A stretch of DNA of 64,000 nucleotides, taken from NCBI GenBank assembly GCA_903829015.1, contig CAIKOJ010000155.1:39678-103677 (forward strand), read 5' to 3'. The DNA is from an uncultured Bacteroidota bacterium. GTDB taxonomy: Bacteria > Bacteroidota > Bacteroidia > Chitinophagales > Chitinophagaceae. Position numbers and translations under genes: made by a program. Numbering within the stretch: the first letter of the stretch is position 1; each line of letters starts with the position of its first letter. Below, one piece after another: positions 54,547 through 63,925 of the stretch. The notes beneath the pieces were generated by a model that was given only the letters and a program-made list of their open reading frames with translations, had not been told where the DNA came from and did no database searches.

Positions 54547-54615
54547 TTGATTAGTTGATTGGTTGGTTAGTTGATTGGTTGGTTAGTTGATTGATTGGGT
54601 GGTTGATTAGTAGGA
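54547..54615. repeat. Tandem TTGATTGGTTGGTTAG-type low-complexity repeat
   Basis: About 65 bp of T/G/A tandem words (TTGATTAGTTGATTGGTTGG...) follow the stop of the cystathionine enzyme gene. Copy number may vary between strains. Confidence 0.7.
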
Positions 54616-54649
54616 AGGGAGACCATTAAAGGCTATAGCAAATCATATT

Positions 54650-54949
54650 TTATCTTCTGAATTTTAGACGGGGGTTTCTTTTCGTATGAAAGACGAAAGA
54701 GATAAAAACAACTTTTTGCTTTTCTAAAATCTGATAAATAATTGTGTACGGAAAGTCCTGTACCACAGCGGCTCTGTAACTCCCTTTTTTCTTGGCATAC
54801 AGCTCGGGGGTATAAGACAGCTTATCGAATTTATTTTGAACTGCAGCTAAAAATCTTTGTCCCAGTCCTTCTGAACATTCTTCATACCATTGAAATGACT
54901 GGTTGAGTTCCAGTAATGCGTCGGGATGAAGCACTATCTGGTAAGTCAT
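54650..54949 (-). CDS. RelE/ParE-family toxin-like protein
   Basis: 99 residues. The ParE pattern is YQIVLHPDALLELNQSFQWYEE, GLGQRFLAAVQNKFDKL and the C-terminal FPYTIIYQI...VVFISFVFHTKRNP. It overlaps the upstream partner by 4 bp (ATGA). Family toxins poison gyrase (ParE) or cleave mRNA (RelE); which applies is not readable from sequence. Confidence 0.8.
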   Translation of the reverse strand: MTYQIVLHPDALLELNQSFQWYEECSEGLGQRFLAAVQNKFDKLSYTPELYAKKKGSYRAAVVQDFPYTIIYQILEKQKVVFISFVFHTKRNPRLKFRR

Positions 54950-55191
54950 TTCTTTTTACTTTTTGAGGAAGCCATTATTTTCAATTTTGCTTCTTCCCAA
55001 GGTATGCCTTTCACCTTACCACTTTTATAATCGGCTGAGCGCCTATCCAGTTCTGCCAGAAATTCCTTGTCTTTTGACCATTCATAGTCTCCAATCTCTC
55101 CTTCAACCATCGTGAATATGGCTTTCACTTTTTTTTCATCGGCAATACGAATATATTCATATAGTTTCTGCCGTATCAATGCCGTGGTCAT
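54946..55191 (-). CDS. Antitoxin-like partner of the ParE-type toxin
   Basis: 81 residues, acidic/basic mixed, with a helical N-terminus (TALIRQKLYEYIRIADEKKVKAIFTMVE) and a C-terminal region ending in a lysine tail. The motif WSKDKEFLAELDRRSADYKSG resembles addiction-module antitoxins found before ParE genes in Bacteroidota. No ribbon-helix-helix or HTH was recognised. It is upstream and translationally coupled to the toxin. Confidence 0.7.
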   Translation of the reverse strand: MTTALIRQKLYEYIRIADEKKVKAIFTMVEGEIGDYEWSKDKEFLAELDRRSADYKSGKVKGIPWEEAKLKIMASSKSKKK

Positions 55192-55226
55192 ATACTCTTC
55201 TTTTTATCAAAATTAAGTGTTATTGC

Positions 55227-56390
55227 CTATCTCAGCAAAATATACGATTCCACATCCTTTCTGGTGATGGTTTTATCAGAGAGGATAATGAGGCGTTCTA
55301 CCACGTTGCGGAGCTCACGGATGTTGCCGGTCCAGTTGTATTCCTGCAGGGCTTTAACAGCATCGGGTTCTATGTCCTTTACGGGTTGTTTGTATTCTTC
55401 GCAAATCTCTTTCAGGAAGTGCATGATGAGTGCCGGTATATCGTCGCGGCGGGCATTGAGTGAAGGCACCTGAATGAGTATAACACTGAGCCTGTGGTAG
55501 AGATCGAGCCGGAATTTTTTTGCTTCTACTTCTTCGAGCAGGTTTTTGTTGGTTGCCGCAATAACGCGTACATCTACTTTAATTTCTTTCTCGCCACCTA
55601 CACGGGTTATTTTACTTTCCTGCAGGGCACGGAGCATTTTGGCCTGGGCATCGTGGCTCATGTCGCCGATCTCATCGAGGAACAATGTTCCGCCATTAGC
55701 CTGCTCAAACTTGCCTATGCGCTGCTTAATAGCCGATGTGAAGGATCCTTTTTCGTGGCCAAATAATTCGCTCTCTATAAGCTCGGAGGGTATGGCTGCA
55801 CAGTTCACCTCTATCATAGGTCCGGCACAGCGGCTGCTGAGGTCGTGAATACGGCGGGCAACTAGTTCCTTACCCACACCATTCTCACCGGTAATTAAAA
55901 CACGGGCATCGGTAGGTGCTACCTTGGCAATGGTCTCCTGAATGCGCATCATACCATCGCTCGCACCAATCATCTCGTAACCACGCGAAATGCGTTTGCG
56001 TAGCTGTTTGGTCTCAGCTACCAGCAGCTTTTTGTCCATAGCGTTGCGAAGGGTTATGAGCAGCCTGTTCAGATCAGGTGGTTTGGAGATATAATCGTAC
56101 GCACCTTTTTTCACTGCATCAACCGCAGTCTCTATATTCCCATGACCCGAAATGACAATGAAAGGAATATCAGGCCGAACCTCACGGGCTACTGCCAGTA
56201 CCTCCATACCATCCATTTTAGGCATTTTGATATCGCAAAGGATACAGTCGTAGTTGTTTTCCCTGATCTTTTTAGCGCCCTCGGCACCATCTGCAGCTTC
56301 ATCAACCGTGAAGCCTTCGAAGGCAAGAATTTCGCCAAGGGTTTTGCGTATCGCTTTTTCGTCGTCTATTACCAGTATGTTTTGGGCCAT
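55227..56390 (-). CDS. Sigma-54-type response regulator lacking a DNA-binding domain
   Basis: 387 residues. Receiver domain 1-120 with phosphoacceptor D53 (CDIKMPKMDG). AAA+ domain about 140-375 with Walker A GENGVGKE (168-175), Walker B GTLFLDEIG and the loop normally GAFTGA read as GSFTSA (215-220), so two positions of the sigma-54-contacting motif differ. The protein stops after NWTGNIRELRNVVERL...DVESYILLR and has no Fis-type HTH. No histidine kinase is adjacent. Whether it contacts sigma-54 needs testing. Confidence 0.88.
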   Translation of the reverse strand: MAQNILVIDDEKAIRKTLGEILAFEGFTVDEAADGAEGAKKIRENNYDCILCDIKMPKMDGMEVLAVAREVRPDIPFIVISGHGNIETAVDAVKKGAYDYISKPPDLNRLLITLRNAMDKKLLVAETKQLRKRISRGYEMIGASDGMMRIQETIAKVAPTDARVLITGENGVGKELVARRIHDLSSRCAGPMIEVNCAAIPSELIESELFGHEKGSFTSAIKQRIGKFEQANGGTLFLDEIGDMSHDAQAKMLRALQESKITRVGGEKEIKVDVRVIAATNKNLLEEVEAKKFRLDLYHRLSVILIQVPSLNARRDDIPALIMHFLKEICEEYKQPVKDIEPDAVKALQEYNWTGNIRELRNVVERLIILSDKTITRKDVESYILLR

Positions 56391-56603
56391 TTTTTGTTAG
56401 TAGTTAGTCTTTAGTAGATAGTAGTTGGTCGTGAGTATATGTTGTGGTTTTGAAAGTGCCAAATTACCTAAATTATTGGTCTTGGGAATTAACTAATTCA
56501 GGGTAATGTCTGTTTATGAGGAGGAAATTCTGCAACTTTGTCAGGTACAGAGGTGGGGTATGGCAATTGCATGTATGTACATGTAACCAAAAACAAATCA
56601 AAT

Positions 56604-57320
56604 ATGGCAACTACAATTTTTCATCCGGCAGATAAAAGGGGGCATGCCAACCATGGCTGGCTGGACGCCCATCATTCATTCAGTTTTGCCAACTGGTATG
56701 ACCCTGCAAAGGTGCATTTTGGCATGCTTAGGGTACTCAACGACGATATTGTGGCACCGGGCATGGGCTTTGGCCGGCACCCGCATGATAATATGGAGAT
56801 CATCACAATCGTGCTGGAGGGTGCCTTAGAGCATAAAGACAGCATGGGGCATACACAGCAGATAGTACCTGATGAGGTGCAGGTGATGAGTGCGGGATCG
56901 GGAGTGACACACAGTGAGTATAACCCGGATGCAAACAAGAGAACGAATCTGCTGCAGACGTGGATATTTCCGGATAAAAAGAATGTGACACCGAGGTATG
57001 ACCAGCGTACGTTTCCGGCAGGTGAGCGGATCAACAGACTGCAGGCACTGGTATCGCCTATTGACAACGAAGACGGAGGACTGAAAATACACCAGAACGC
57101 CTGGATATACAGAACCACACTAGAAAGCGGTAAAACGCTGACCCACACAATGCACAGTGCGCAGCATGGTGCCTATGTATTTGTAATAGAAGGTAAAGCT
57201 GCGATCGGAGATCAGGTACTGGCCAGAAGGGACGCACTAGGGATATCTGATACTGAACAGTTTGACATGACCGCAGAAACTACCAGTGATATACTGATAT
57301 TTGAAGTGCCAATGCGGTAA
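56604..57320 (+). CDS. Pirin-family bicupin protein
   Basis: 238 residues from ATG 56604 (MATTIFHPADKRGHANHGWL). An upstream TTG lies in a CAACTTTG near-promoter element. The N-terminal cupin carries GFGRHPHDNMEIITIVLEG with metal-binding His residues, HKDSMG and VMSAGSGVTHSEY. The C-terminal cupin is shorter. Pirins bind iron and include quercetin dioxygenases and regulators; role here unknown. Confidence 0.9.
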   Translation: MATTIFHPADKRGHANHGWLDAHHSFSFANWYDPAKVHFGMLRVLNDDIVAPGMGFGRHPHDNMEIITIVLEGALEHKDSMGHTQQIVPDEVQVMSAGSGVTHSEYNPDANKRTNLLQTWIFPDKKNVTPRYDQRTFPAGERINRLQALVSPIDNEDGGLKIHQNAWIYRTTLESGKTLTHTMHSAQHGAYVFVIEGKAAIGDQVLARRDALGISDTEQFDMTAETTSDILIFEVPMR

Positions 57321-57354
57321 GCACGTGGGAGTAGCAAAAGACCATTAAGCAAGA

Positions 57355-57996
57355 TTGAATTATACAGAAACCATATCGAGACTGCGAGAGCGCCTGGCAC
57401 AACCACTGCCAGGCCTCAGCGCGCAGGAGCGCATGATGGGGCGTGTAGTAAAGATGCCACTCACAGTACCAGATAATGCAAAGCTGAGTGCTGTACTATG
57501 CCTGTTGTTTCCGGTGGAAGATGAACTGCATGTGCTGTTGATGAAAAGAAAAGAAGACAGGACGGCGCATAGCGGGCAGGTGAGTTTTCCGGGAGGGAGA
57601 TTTGATGAAACCGATGCCAATCTAAGAGCTACGGCGTTGAGAGAAGCCAAAGAGGAAGTAGGCATTAATGAACACGAGGTAGAGATATTGGGTAGTTTGA
57701 CTTCGCTGTATATACCGGTGAGTAATTTCAATGTATTTCCATATGTAGGTTTTGCGAGGCAGCAGCCGGTGTATAATCTAAGCCAGAATGAAGTTGCTTA
57801 CACACTCGAGGTGCCCATCAAAGAACTACTGCACCCGGACCGGAAGATAGTAACTGATGTAGTATCGCCGGCGGTGCCAGACGTAATAAGACAAGTAAGA
57901 GCCTATAACCTGGAAGACGGCACCATTATATGGGGTGCCACAGCCATGATGATCAGTGAACTGGAAGCGGTGCTGGGGGAGATAGGGAATGGTTGA
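57355..57996 (+). CDS. NUDIX hydrolase, CoA-pyrophosphatase type
   Basis: 213 residues if started at TTG 57355; the N-terminus (ISRLRERLAQPLPG) looks family-like and no ATG is available upstream of the core. The NUDIX box is GGRFDETDANLRATALREAKEEVGI around residues 80-103. The preceding RTAHSGQVSFPGG is the UPF0035-type signature of enzymes cleaving CoA to phosphopantetheine. A strong terminator follows. Confidence 0.88.
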   Translation: MNYTETISRLRERLAQPLPGLSAQERMMGRVVKMPLTVPDNAKLSAVLCLLFPVEDELHVLLMKRKEDRTAHSGQVSFPGGRFDETDANLRATALREAKEEVGINEHEVEILGSLTSLYIPVSNFNVFPYVGFARQQPVYNLSQNEVAYTLEVPIKELLHPDRKIVTDVVSPAVPDVIRQVRAYNLEDGTIIWGATAMMISELEAVLGEIGNG

Positions 57997-58040
57997 TTAC
58001 GAGGTTAATAAACACTTATATCAAATAATTCTGCAGAAAT

Positions 58041-58072
58041 GAAAAGTGCCGACTTATTGGTCGGCACTTTTC
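58041..58072. terminator. Bidirectional terminator between the NUDIX gene and icmF
   Basis: A perfect 13 bp stem GAAAAGTGCCGAC/GTCGGCACTTTTC with a 6-base loop, 45 bp after the NUDIX stop and 20 bp after the convergent icmF stop. Confidence 0.85.
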
Positions 58073-58091
58073 TAAATTCGGAAAATCCTGA

Positions 58092-61000
58092 TCACATGTT
58101 CCTCCTGTACTGACCGCCTACTTCAAACAATGCTTTGGTAATCTGTCCGAGGGAGCAATATTTAGCTGTCTCCATCAGTGCTTCAAAGATGTTGTGATTG
58201 TGAACGGCTGTTTGCTGGAGTTTGTGCAGCATATCTGCGCTCTTATCCTCGTTACGTTTCCAAAGGTTTTGAACCGTGGCTATTTGGAATTCCTTTTCTT
58301 CTGTGGTAGAGCGGATCACCTCCTGTGGAATGACAGTTGGTGAGCCTTTTGAACTCAGGAACGTATTAACGCCAATGATCGGGAATTCGCCGGTATGTTT
58401 TAAGGTCTCGTAATAAAGGCTTTCTTCCTGGATCTTGCTGCGCTGGTACATGGTTTCCATGGCACCCAAAACACCGCCACGTTCTGTAATACGGTCGAAC
58501 TCTGACAACACCGCTTCCTCCACGAGGTTGGTCAGTTCTTCAATGATGAATGATCCCTGCAGCGGATTTTCATTTTTTGCAAGCCCCAGCTCTTTGTTAA
58601 TGATGAGCTGGATGGCCATGGCACGACGTACACTTTCTTCGGTAGGGGTGGTTATAGCCTCGTCATAGGCATTCGTATGCAGTGAGTTGCAATTATCGTA
58701 AATAGCGTACAATGCCTGGAGCGTCGTACGTATGTCATTGAAATCAATCTCCTGGGCATGTAGTGAGCGGCCTGATGTCTGGATATGGTACTTGAGCATC
58801 TGAGAGCGCTCATTGCCACCGTATTTTAGCTTCATTGCCTTAGCCCATATACGGCGTGCCACCCTGCCTATAACGCTGTATTCAGGATCGATGCCGTTGC
58901 TGAAGAAGAATGACAGGTTGGGCGCAAAATCATCGATGTGCATGCCCCTGCTCAGGTAATACTCTACGAACGTAAAACCATTAGATATAGTGAATGCCAA
59001 CTGTGAAATAGGATTTGCACCTGCTTCGGCTATATGGTAACCGCTGATAGATACAGAATAGAAGTTGCGCACCTTATTGTCAATAAAGTACTGTTGCACA
59101 TCGCCCATAACTCTCAGTGAAAACTCGGTAGAGAAAATGCAGGTATTCTGTGCCTGGTCTTCTTTAAGTATATCGGCCTGAACAGTACCGCGAACGGCTT
59201 TGAGAGTGTCTACTTTGATCTTCTCATACACATCGGCAGGCAATACCTGATCTCCGGTAACGCCCAAAAGCATTAGTCCCAGGCCATCGTTGCCATCGGG
59301 CAGGTTAACCTCTCCCCGACCCTCTCCAAAGGAGAGGGAGGCGTTGTAACGTGGACGGTCTAATCCTTTGGCTGCAAATATTGAATCTATCGTTTTATTT
59401 ACTTCCTCTTCAAGTCCGTTTGCTTTTATGTACAGCTCACATTGCTGGTCTATTGCAGCGTTCATAAAGAAAGCAGTAATAGTAGGCGCAGGACCGTTAA
59501 TGGTCATTGATACAGAGGTCTTCGGATCGGCCAGATTGAAACCGCTGTATAGTTTCTTGGCATCGTCCAGACAACAAACACTTACACCTGAATTACCTAC
59601 TTTACCATAAATATCGGGGCGGTGGTCTGGGTCCTGACCATACAGGGTCACACTGTCGAAGGCCGTGCTTAGCCTTTTAGCAGGCAAGCCGGAAGAGACA
59701 TAGTGAAAACGTTTGTTCGTACGTTCAGGACCGCCTTCACCGGCAAACATCCTTGCAGGATCTTCACCTTCGCGTTTGAACGGATAGATACCGGATGCAT
59801 AAGGAAATTCGCCCGGGAAATTTTCGGCTAATGCCCACTGTAGTATTTCGCCCCACGCCTCGAACTGAGGCACGGCTACTTTGGGTATCTGCAAATGCGA
59901 CAAAGACTCGGTGTGCGTTTTAATTTTGATCTCTTTGTCGCGTACTTTATAAGAATAAAAATCGCCTGTGTACTGCGCTTTCTTTTCCTGCCAATGCTCT
60001 AGCAAGAATTTATTTTTCGGATCCAGGTCCAACTCAGTTTTAGCGTACACTTCCTGCAGCACCTTTATCAGTCTGTCTTTATCTTCAACAGTAGTTGCAT
60101 TTAGTGTTTCAATAGTTTTTGTGATGGAGAACAACTTCTGGGCAACGTTGCTTTGGTCCTTAGCCCACCTATCGTACTTGCGGTTGTTTTCAGAGATCTC
60201 ACTTAAGTACCTGGTGCGTGATGGCGGAATGATAAATATTTTTTCGCTCATCTCATCGGTGATCACGTACTTAGAGTGCAGTGGCGTACCTGTTTTATCT
60301 GCCAGCAGGTCCATCATAGCCTTGTACATGGAGTTTGTACCCGGATCGTTGAATTGAGAAGCAATGGTGCCATATACCGGCATGTCGTCTGCTTTCTTTT
60401 CAAATAATTTATGGTTGCGCTGATATTGTTTTTTCACATCTCTCAATGCATCCATTGCGCCTCGTTTGTCGAATTTGTTGATCACGACAATATCAGCGAA
60501 ATCGAGCATGTCGATTTTTTCAAGCTGTGTAGCTGCACCATATTCCGGAGTCATCACATACATACTCATATCGCAGTAGTCGGTGATCTGGGTATCGCTC
60601 TGGCCAATGCCTGAAGTTTCGAGAATGATCAGATCATACTTAGCCGCCTTCAGGATGCTTATGGCATCGTGAATATGTTTTGAAACGGCAAGGTTACTTT
60701 GGCGTGTAGCCATAGAGCGCATATACACTCTCTTGTTCCTGATCGCATTCATACGAATACGGTCGCCAAGCAGTGCACCGCCGGTTTTCTTTTTTGTTGG
60801 GTCAACGGAAATGATACCAATATGCTTGTCGGGGAAATCGAGCAGAAAGCGACGAACCAATTCATCGACCATGGAACTTTTACCAGCACCGCCGGTACCT
60901 GTGATACCTAAAACCGGTGTATTGCTGGTTGCTGCCTGTTCGTTTACCTTTTTTAGTGCCGATTGTGTTTCGGGTAGTGTTGAATAGTTTTCGGCCGCAG

Positions 61001-61499
61001 AAATAAGACGAGCAATAGATTTTACGTCTCTTTCAATCAGATGTCCGGGCTCGCCGTTTAGTTGGTTACCTGTTGGATAGTCGCTTTTTTCGAGCAGATC
61101 ATCGATCATGCCTTGCAGACCCAGCGAACGACCATCATCGGGAGAGTATATGCGTGTGATGCCATAGTCTTCCAGTTCTTTGATCTCTGTAGGCAGAATA
61201 ACACCACCACCGCCACCGAATATTTTTATGTGCCCGCAGCCTGCTTCTTTCAGCAGATCGTACATGTATTTGAAGTACTCTACATGGCCTCCCTGGTATG
61301 ATGTAATAGCGATCGCATTTGCGTCTTCTTGTATTGCACAATCAACCACATCCTGCACACTCCTGTCGTGGCCTAAATGAATAACCTCTGCACCACTTGC
61401 CTGCATAATTCGGCGCATGATATTAATGGAGGCATCGTGGCCATCGAATAGAGATGCGGCCGTAACAAGGCGAATTTTATTCTTAAGAGAATAAGACAT
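58092..61499 (-). CDS. icmF: Fused B12-dependent acyl-CoA mutase (IcmF type)
   Basis: 1135 residues, three parts: a cobalamin-binding domain (1-140, LFDGHDASI with His21), a MeaB-like G-protein chaperone (about 185-420, [17 protein letters not shown]) and the mutase (about 560-1135). It isomerises a branched/linear acyl-CoA. The pocket reads GIYPFKR, with Tyr where isobutyryl-CoA mutases have Phe, and DQAQNTC, with Gln where methylmalonyl-CoA mutases have Arg, so the substrate is not certain. A 12-codon palindromic insert lies at residues about 720-731. The gene has its own promoter at 61532-61540. Confidence 0.93.
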   Translation of the reverse strand: MSYSLKNKIRLVTAASLFDGHDASINIMRRIMQASGAEVIHLGHDRSVQDVVDCAIQEDANAIAITSYQGGHVEYFKYMYDLLKEAGCGHIKIFGGGGGVILPTEIKELEDYGITRIYSPDDGRSLGLQGMIDDLLEKSDYPTGNQLNGEPGHLIERDVKSIARLISAAENYSTLPETQSALKKVNEQAATSNTPVLGITGTGGAGKSSMVDELVRRFLLDFPDKHIGIISVDPTKKKTGGALLGDRIRMNAIRNKRVYMRSMATRQSNLAVSKHIHDAISILKAAKYDLIILETSGIGQSDTQITDYCDMSMYVMTPEYGAATQLEKIDMLDFADIVVINKFDKRGAMDALRDVKKQYQRNHKLFEKKADDMPVYGTIASQFNDPGTNSMYKAMMDLLADKTGTPLHSKYVITDEMSEKIFIIPPSRTRYLSEISENNRKYDRWAKDQSNVAQKLFSITKTIETLNATTVEDKDRLIKVLQEVYAKTELDLDPKNKFLLEHWQEKKAQYTGDFYSYKVRDKEIKIKTHTESLSHLQIPKVAVPQFEAWGEILQWALAENFPGEFPYASGIYPFKREGEDPARMFAGEGGPERTNKRFHYVSSGLPAKRLSTAFDSVTLYGQDPDHRPDIYGKVGNSGVSVCCLDDAKKLYSGFNLADPKTSVSMTINGPAPTITAFFMNAAIDQQCELYIKANGLEEEVNKTIDSIFAAKGLDRPRYNASLSFGEGRGEVNLPDGNDGLGLMLLGVTGDQVLPADVYEKIKVDTLKAVRGTVQADILKEDQAQNTCIFSTEFSLRVMGDVQQYFIDNKVRNFYSVSISGYHIAEAGANPISQLAFTISNGFTFVEYYLSRGMHIDDFAPNLSFFFSNGIDPEYSVIGRVARRIWAKAMKLKYGGNERSQMLKYHIQTSGRSLHAQEIDFNDIRTTLQALYAIYDNCNSLHTNAYDEAITTPTEESVRRAMAIQLIINKELGLAKNENPLQGSFIIEELTNLVEEAVLSEFDRITERGGVLGAMETMYQRSKIQEESLYYETLKHTGEFPIIGVNTFLSSKGSPTVIPQEVIRSTTEEKEFQIATVQNLWKRNEDKSADMLHKLQQTAVHNHNIFEALMETAKYCSLGQITKALFEVGGQYRRNM
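59304..59342 (-). repeat. Palindromic element inserted in frame in icmF
   Basis: The minus strand reads TCCCTCTCCTTTGGAGAGGG then TCGGGGAGAGGTTAAC, encoding [12 protein letters not shown] between PRYNA and LPDGND. It shares 34 bases with three differences with the intergenic element at 41961-41994, and the inner 8 bp stem is perfect. Confidence 0.85.
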
Positions 61500-61531
61500 A
61501 TGTTGTATATATTGAAACGAAGGGTAAAGTT

Positions 61532-61540
61532 ACAAAGATA
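61532..61540 (-). promoter_or_regulatory. -7 element of icmF
   Basis: The minus strand reads TATCTTTGT, matching TAnnTTTGY, 32 bases before the icmF ATG. Confidence 0.5.
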
Positions 61541-61628
61541 CTCTGTAGTAAAAAGCATCTACGGTCACGCATTTGGTTGCATGAAAATCATACACATGTT
61601 TGGTGTGTACAGTAAAAAGACAGGAACT

Positions 61629-62282
61629 TTATTTAATGCCCAGCTTTGGGGAATAGAAACGGCAGGAAAAACCCAAACTGAAAATGCTCTGCTTATCGTA
61701 ACCGATATCGCCAAAGAGGCTGAATTTATCGGTGATATAATAGCGGGCACCAAGCTTCAGGTAAGGTGATACGTTGTGCTCTTTGCGGGCCAGTGTGCTG
61801 TCGCCCTGTGGATATGCGCTGTAGCTGACATTGTTGAGTGATAAACCTACTCCAATGAACGGATCTAAATGTTTGCTGTGAATAACATGGTTGAGGTGGT
61901 AAAACGCACCTACACCACCACTAAATACTTTTGTTTTATTGGTTTTATACCGGGTAAACGGGCCGTTGTTGCCTGTATATTCCTGCCTGAAATTATAATA
62001 AAAGGCATCGTAACTAAACATTGCCGCGAGGCTGACATGCTTATACAAGGCATATTCAACCCTGGCGTAAACGGGGGCAAAGCCTGAAGTATTACTTTTC
62101 TGAAAGCCAAGCGGCAGGGAATAGTTTTGTTTATAATCGTCGAGAAAACCTATAGAAACCGAAGCGGAAATAGAGCGCCTGGCATAGGTTGGATGGGACT
62201 TTGCGGCATTATTTATGGAATCCTGCTGGGAAAGACCCATCATGGAAACAAGAATACATAGAAAAGAAAGAATGTACTTCAT
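61629..62282 (-). CDS. Outer-membrane beta-barrel protein (porin-like)
   Basis: 217 residues with a signal peptide (KYILSFLCILVSMMGLS). The body has alternating beta-strands typical of small barrels (SASVSIGFLDDY, YARVEYALYKHVSLAAMFSYDAFYY, LDPFIGVGLSL). No catalytic motif. The same architecture as its neighbour at 62461 but clearly different sequence. Ligand unknown. Confidence 0.75.
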   Translation of the reverse strand: MKYILSFLCILVSMMGLSQQDSINNAAKSHPTYARRSISASVSIGFLDDYKQNYSLPLGFQKSNTSGFAPVYARVEYALYKHVSLAAMFSYDAFYYNFRQEYTGNNGPFTRYKTNKTKVFSGGVGAFYHLNHVIHSKHLDPFIGVGLSLNNVSYSAYPQGDSTLARKEHNVSPYLKLGARYYITDKFSLFGDIGYDKQSIFSLGFSCRFYSPKLGIK

Positions 62283-62410
62283 ATCAGCGGCAATGTAACA
62301 AAGGTAATGATGTTGTCAAAATAAATGCATCAATCCTGTAAACAAACGGAAAATCCGGCAGAATATTATGTTCCGGACTTACTAATGGTATTTGGGCATC
62401 ACTTAAAATA

Positions 62411-62436
62411 AGATGTCCCGCATTTGCGGGACATCT
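62411..62436. terminator. Hairpin terminator downstream of the barrel gene at 62461
   Basis: A perfect 12 bp arm pair AGATGTCCCGCA/TGCGGGACATCT with a minimal loop. The minus strand continues TTATTTTAAG. It lies 25 bp after the stop at 62461. Confidence 0.7.
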
Positions 62437-62460
62437 GGTATATTTTTCAAAGGATAATTA

Positions 62461-63198
62461 TCACTCGTCATCATCCCTGTTTCTTTCTTTTTTCTTTGGT
62501 TTTGGAGCTGCATCATCTTCATCTTCCATTTTGTCAGCTTTACGACGGTGAACTTCGTCGCCTGGCTCGTGATGGCTGTGCATTTTGTGACCAACATTGA
62601 AGTTTTTGCTGATACCTACATTCACCTGATGACCGAATGTGAAGTTGAAAGTATTAGTAGCATAAACTACGCCTTCAGTTTTGTCGGTTGTGTAGTTGAT
62701 ACCGCCGATAGCGAAGTTAAGACCCATTCCTTTACCAACATTGATACCCAGTGCAGGATAAACACCTACATAGATGCCATTGTGCTTGCCGGTTGCTGCT
62801 GCACCTTCTGCTGTATGGTATCCACCATGGTAATCAAAATCGATCTGAGAGTAGTAGTAGAAAGTTTCGCTCTTGCCGATGTAATGAGAGTAACGTGCAA
62901 AAGGACCAACCATGTAATTGTTGTTAGTGTTTTTGTGACCTGCATAATCTTTGTATGCATCCTGGCCCCACATAACCTGAAGACCAATTGTCCAATGACG
63001 GTTGAACTGATAGCCAATACCTATGTTGGCGTCCCACATAGTGCTTTTTGCAGGATGATTGTAGCTAGAACCGCCGAGCGTGTCATGAGAATTAGAAGTG
63101 AAATCAAGATTCCCGTATAACAAGATACTATGTGGTTCCTGAGCGTTAGCTGTTGTAATTGTTCCCGCAGCTAATAAAGCGAGGATCAGTTTTTTCAT
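62461..63198 (-). CDS. Outer-membrane beta-barrel protein with charged C-terminal tail
   Basis: 245 residues. Signal peptide KKLILALLAAGTITTANAQ. The barrel region (about 20-205) has strands such as ANIGIGYQFNRHWTIGLQVMWG and QIDFDYHGGYH. Unusually the protein does not end at the last barrel strand. It continues for about 40 residues of His then alternating acidic/basic sequence (HSHHEPGDEVHRRKADKMED...NRDDDE), which might face the periplasm or surface, or bind metal. No family name is certain. Confidence 0.78.
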   Translation of the reverse strand: MKKLILALLAAGTITTANAQEPHSILLYGNLDFTSNSHDTLGGSSYNHPAKSTMWDANIGIGYQFNRHWTIGLQVMWGQDAYKDYAGHKNTNNNYMVGPFARYSHYIGKSETFYYYSQIDFDYHGGYHTAEGAAATGKHNGIYVGVYPALGINVGKGMGLNFAIGGINYTTDKTEGVVYATNTFNFTFGHQVNVGISKNFNVGHKMHSHHEPGDEVHRRKADKMEDEDDAAPKPKKKERNRDDDE

Positions 63199-63363
63199 AC
63201 AGAGTGCGTTTTATTTAGACAGCAAATATAATAGGCTTTTTGAAAAAACAATAACTTTGTTAAATAGTTTTTTTAACAAAGTGTTAGGTGTGGCAGCGAA
63301 AATAGTCGATTATCTCCCATTTTGAACAAATATCGGGTGTGCGGTATAAATTGAAAACCGGGC

Positions 63364-63876
63364 TTACTTAAACCACGAACTATACATGAGGTAATTTGTG
63401 GCTATGCGTTCTACCTCGCCTTTGAGCAGTTCGGGACTGATATCTTTTACTTTTTTAGCGGGTACACCGGCAAAGATACATCCGGGTGGCACGACGGTGC
63501 CTTCCAAAACCACGGCACCGGCGGCTATAATACAGTTTTCGCCTACTACCACATTATCCATGATAATGGCACCCATACCTACCAGCACATTGTCGGCAAT
63601 ATTGCAGCCATGAACGATAGCGTTGTGACCAACTGAAACATTATTGCCGAGTACAGTTTTTGTTTTCTCGTAAGTACAGTGAATACATGCACCGTCCTGA
63701 ATGTTCACTTTATTTCCCATGCGAATACTGTTAACGTCGCCGCGCACAACAGCGTTAAACCAGATGCTACACTCTTCGCCAAACACAACATCTCCCACAA
63801 TAGTGGCATTTGGAGCAACAAAACAACTCTCGGGAATGGTTGGAGCAACACCCTTTACAGGCAGGATGACGGGCAT
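63364..63876 (-). CDS. Gamma-carbonic anhydrase family hexapeptide-repeat protein
   Basis: 170 residues, left-handed beta-helix with hexapeptide repeats (TIVGDVV, SVGHNAIV, VLVGMGAIIMDNVV). The three zinc-type His are H66 (CIHC), H84 and H89 (VGHNAIVHG). The R/D pair VVRGDVNSIRMG and VNIQDG are conserved. The C-terminus has PAKKVKDISPE. Such proteins (YrdA/PaaY group) may hydrate CO2 or be acyl thioesterase-like; activity is not assured. Confidence 0.88.
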   Translation of the reverse strand: MPVILPVKGVAPTIPESCFVAPNATIVGDVVFGEECSIWFNAVVRGDVNSIRMGNKVNIQDGACIHCTYEKTKTVLGNNVSVGHNAIVHGCNIADNVLVGMGAIIMDNVVVGENCIIAAGAVVLEGTVVPPGCIFAGVPAKKVKDISPELLKGEVERIATNYLMYSSWFK

Positions 63877-63925
63877 AAAACAAATATTTAGAAATGGGAT
63901 GAAAAGGAATTAAAATCAGAACGGT

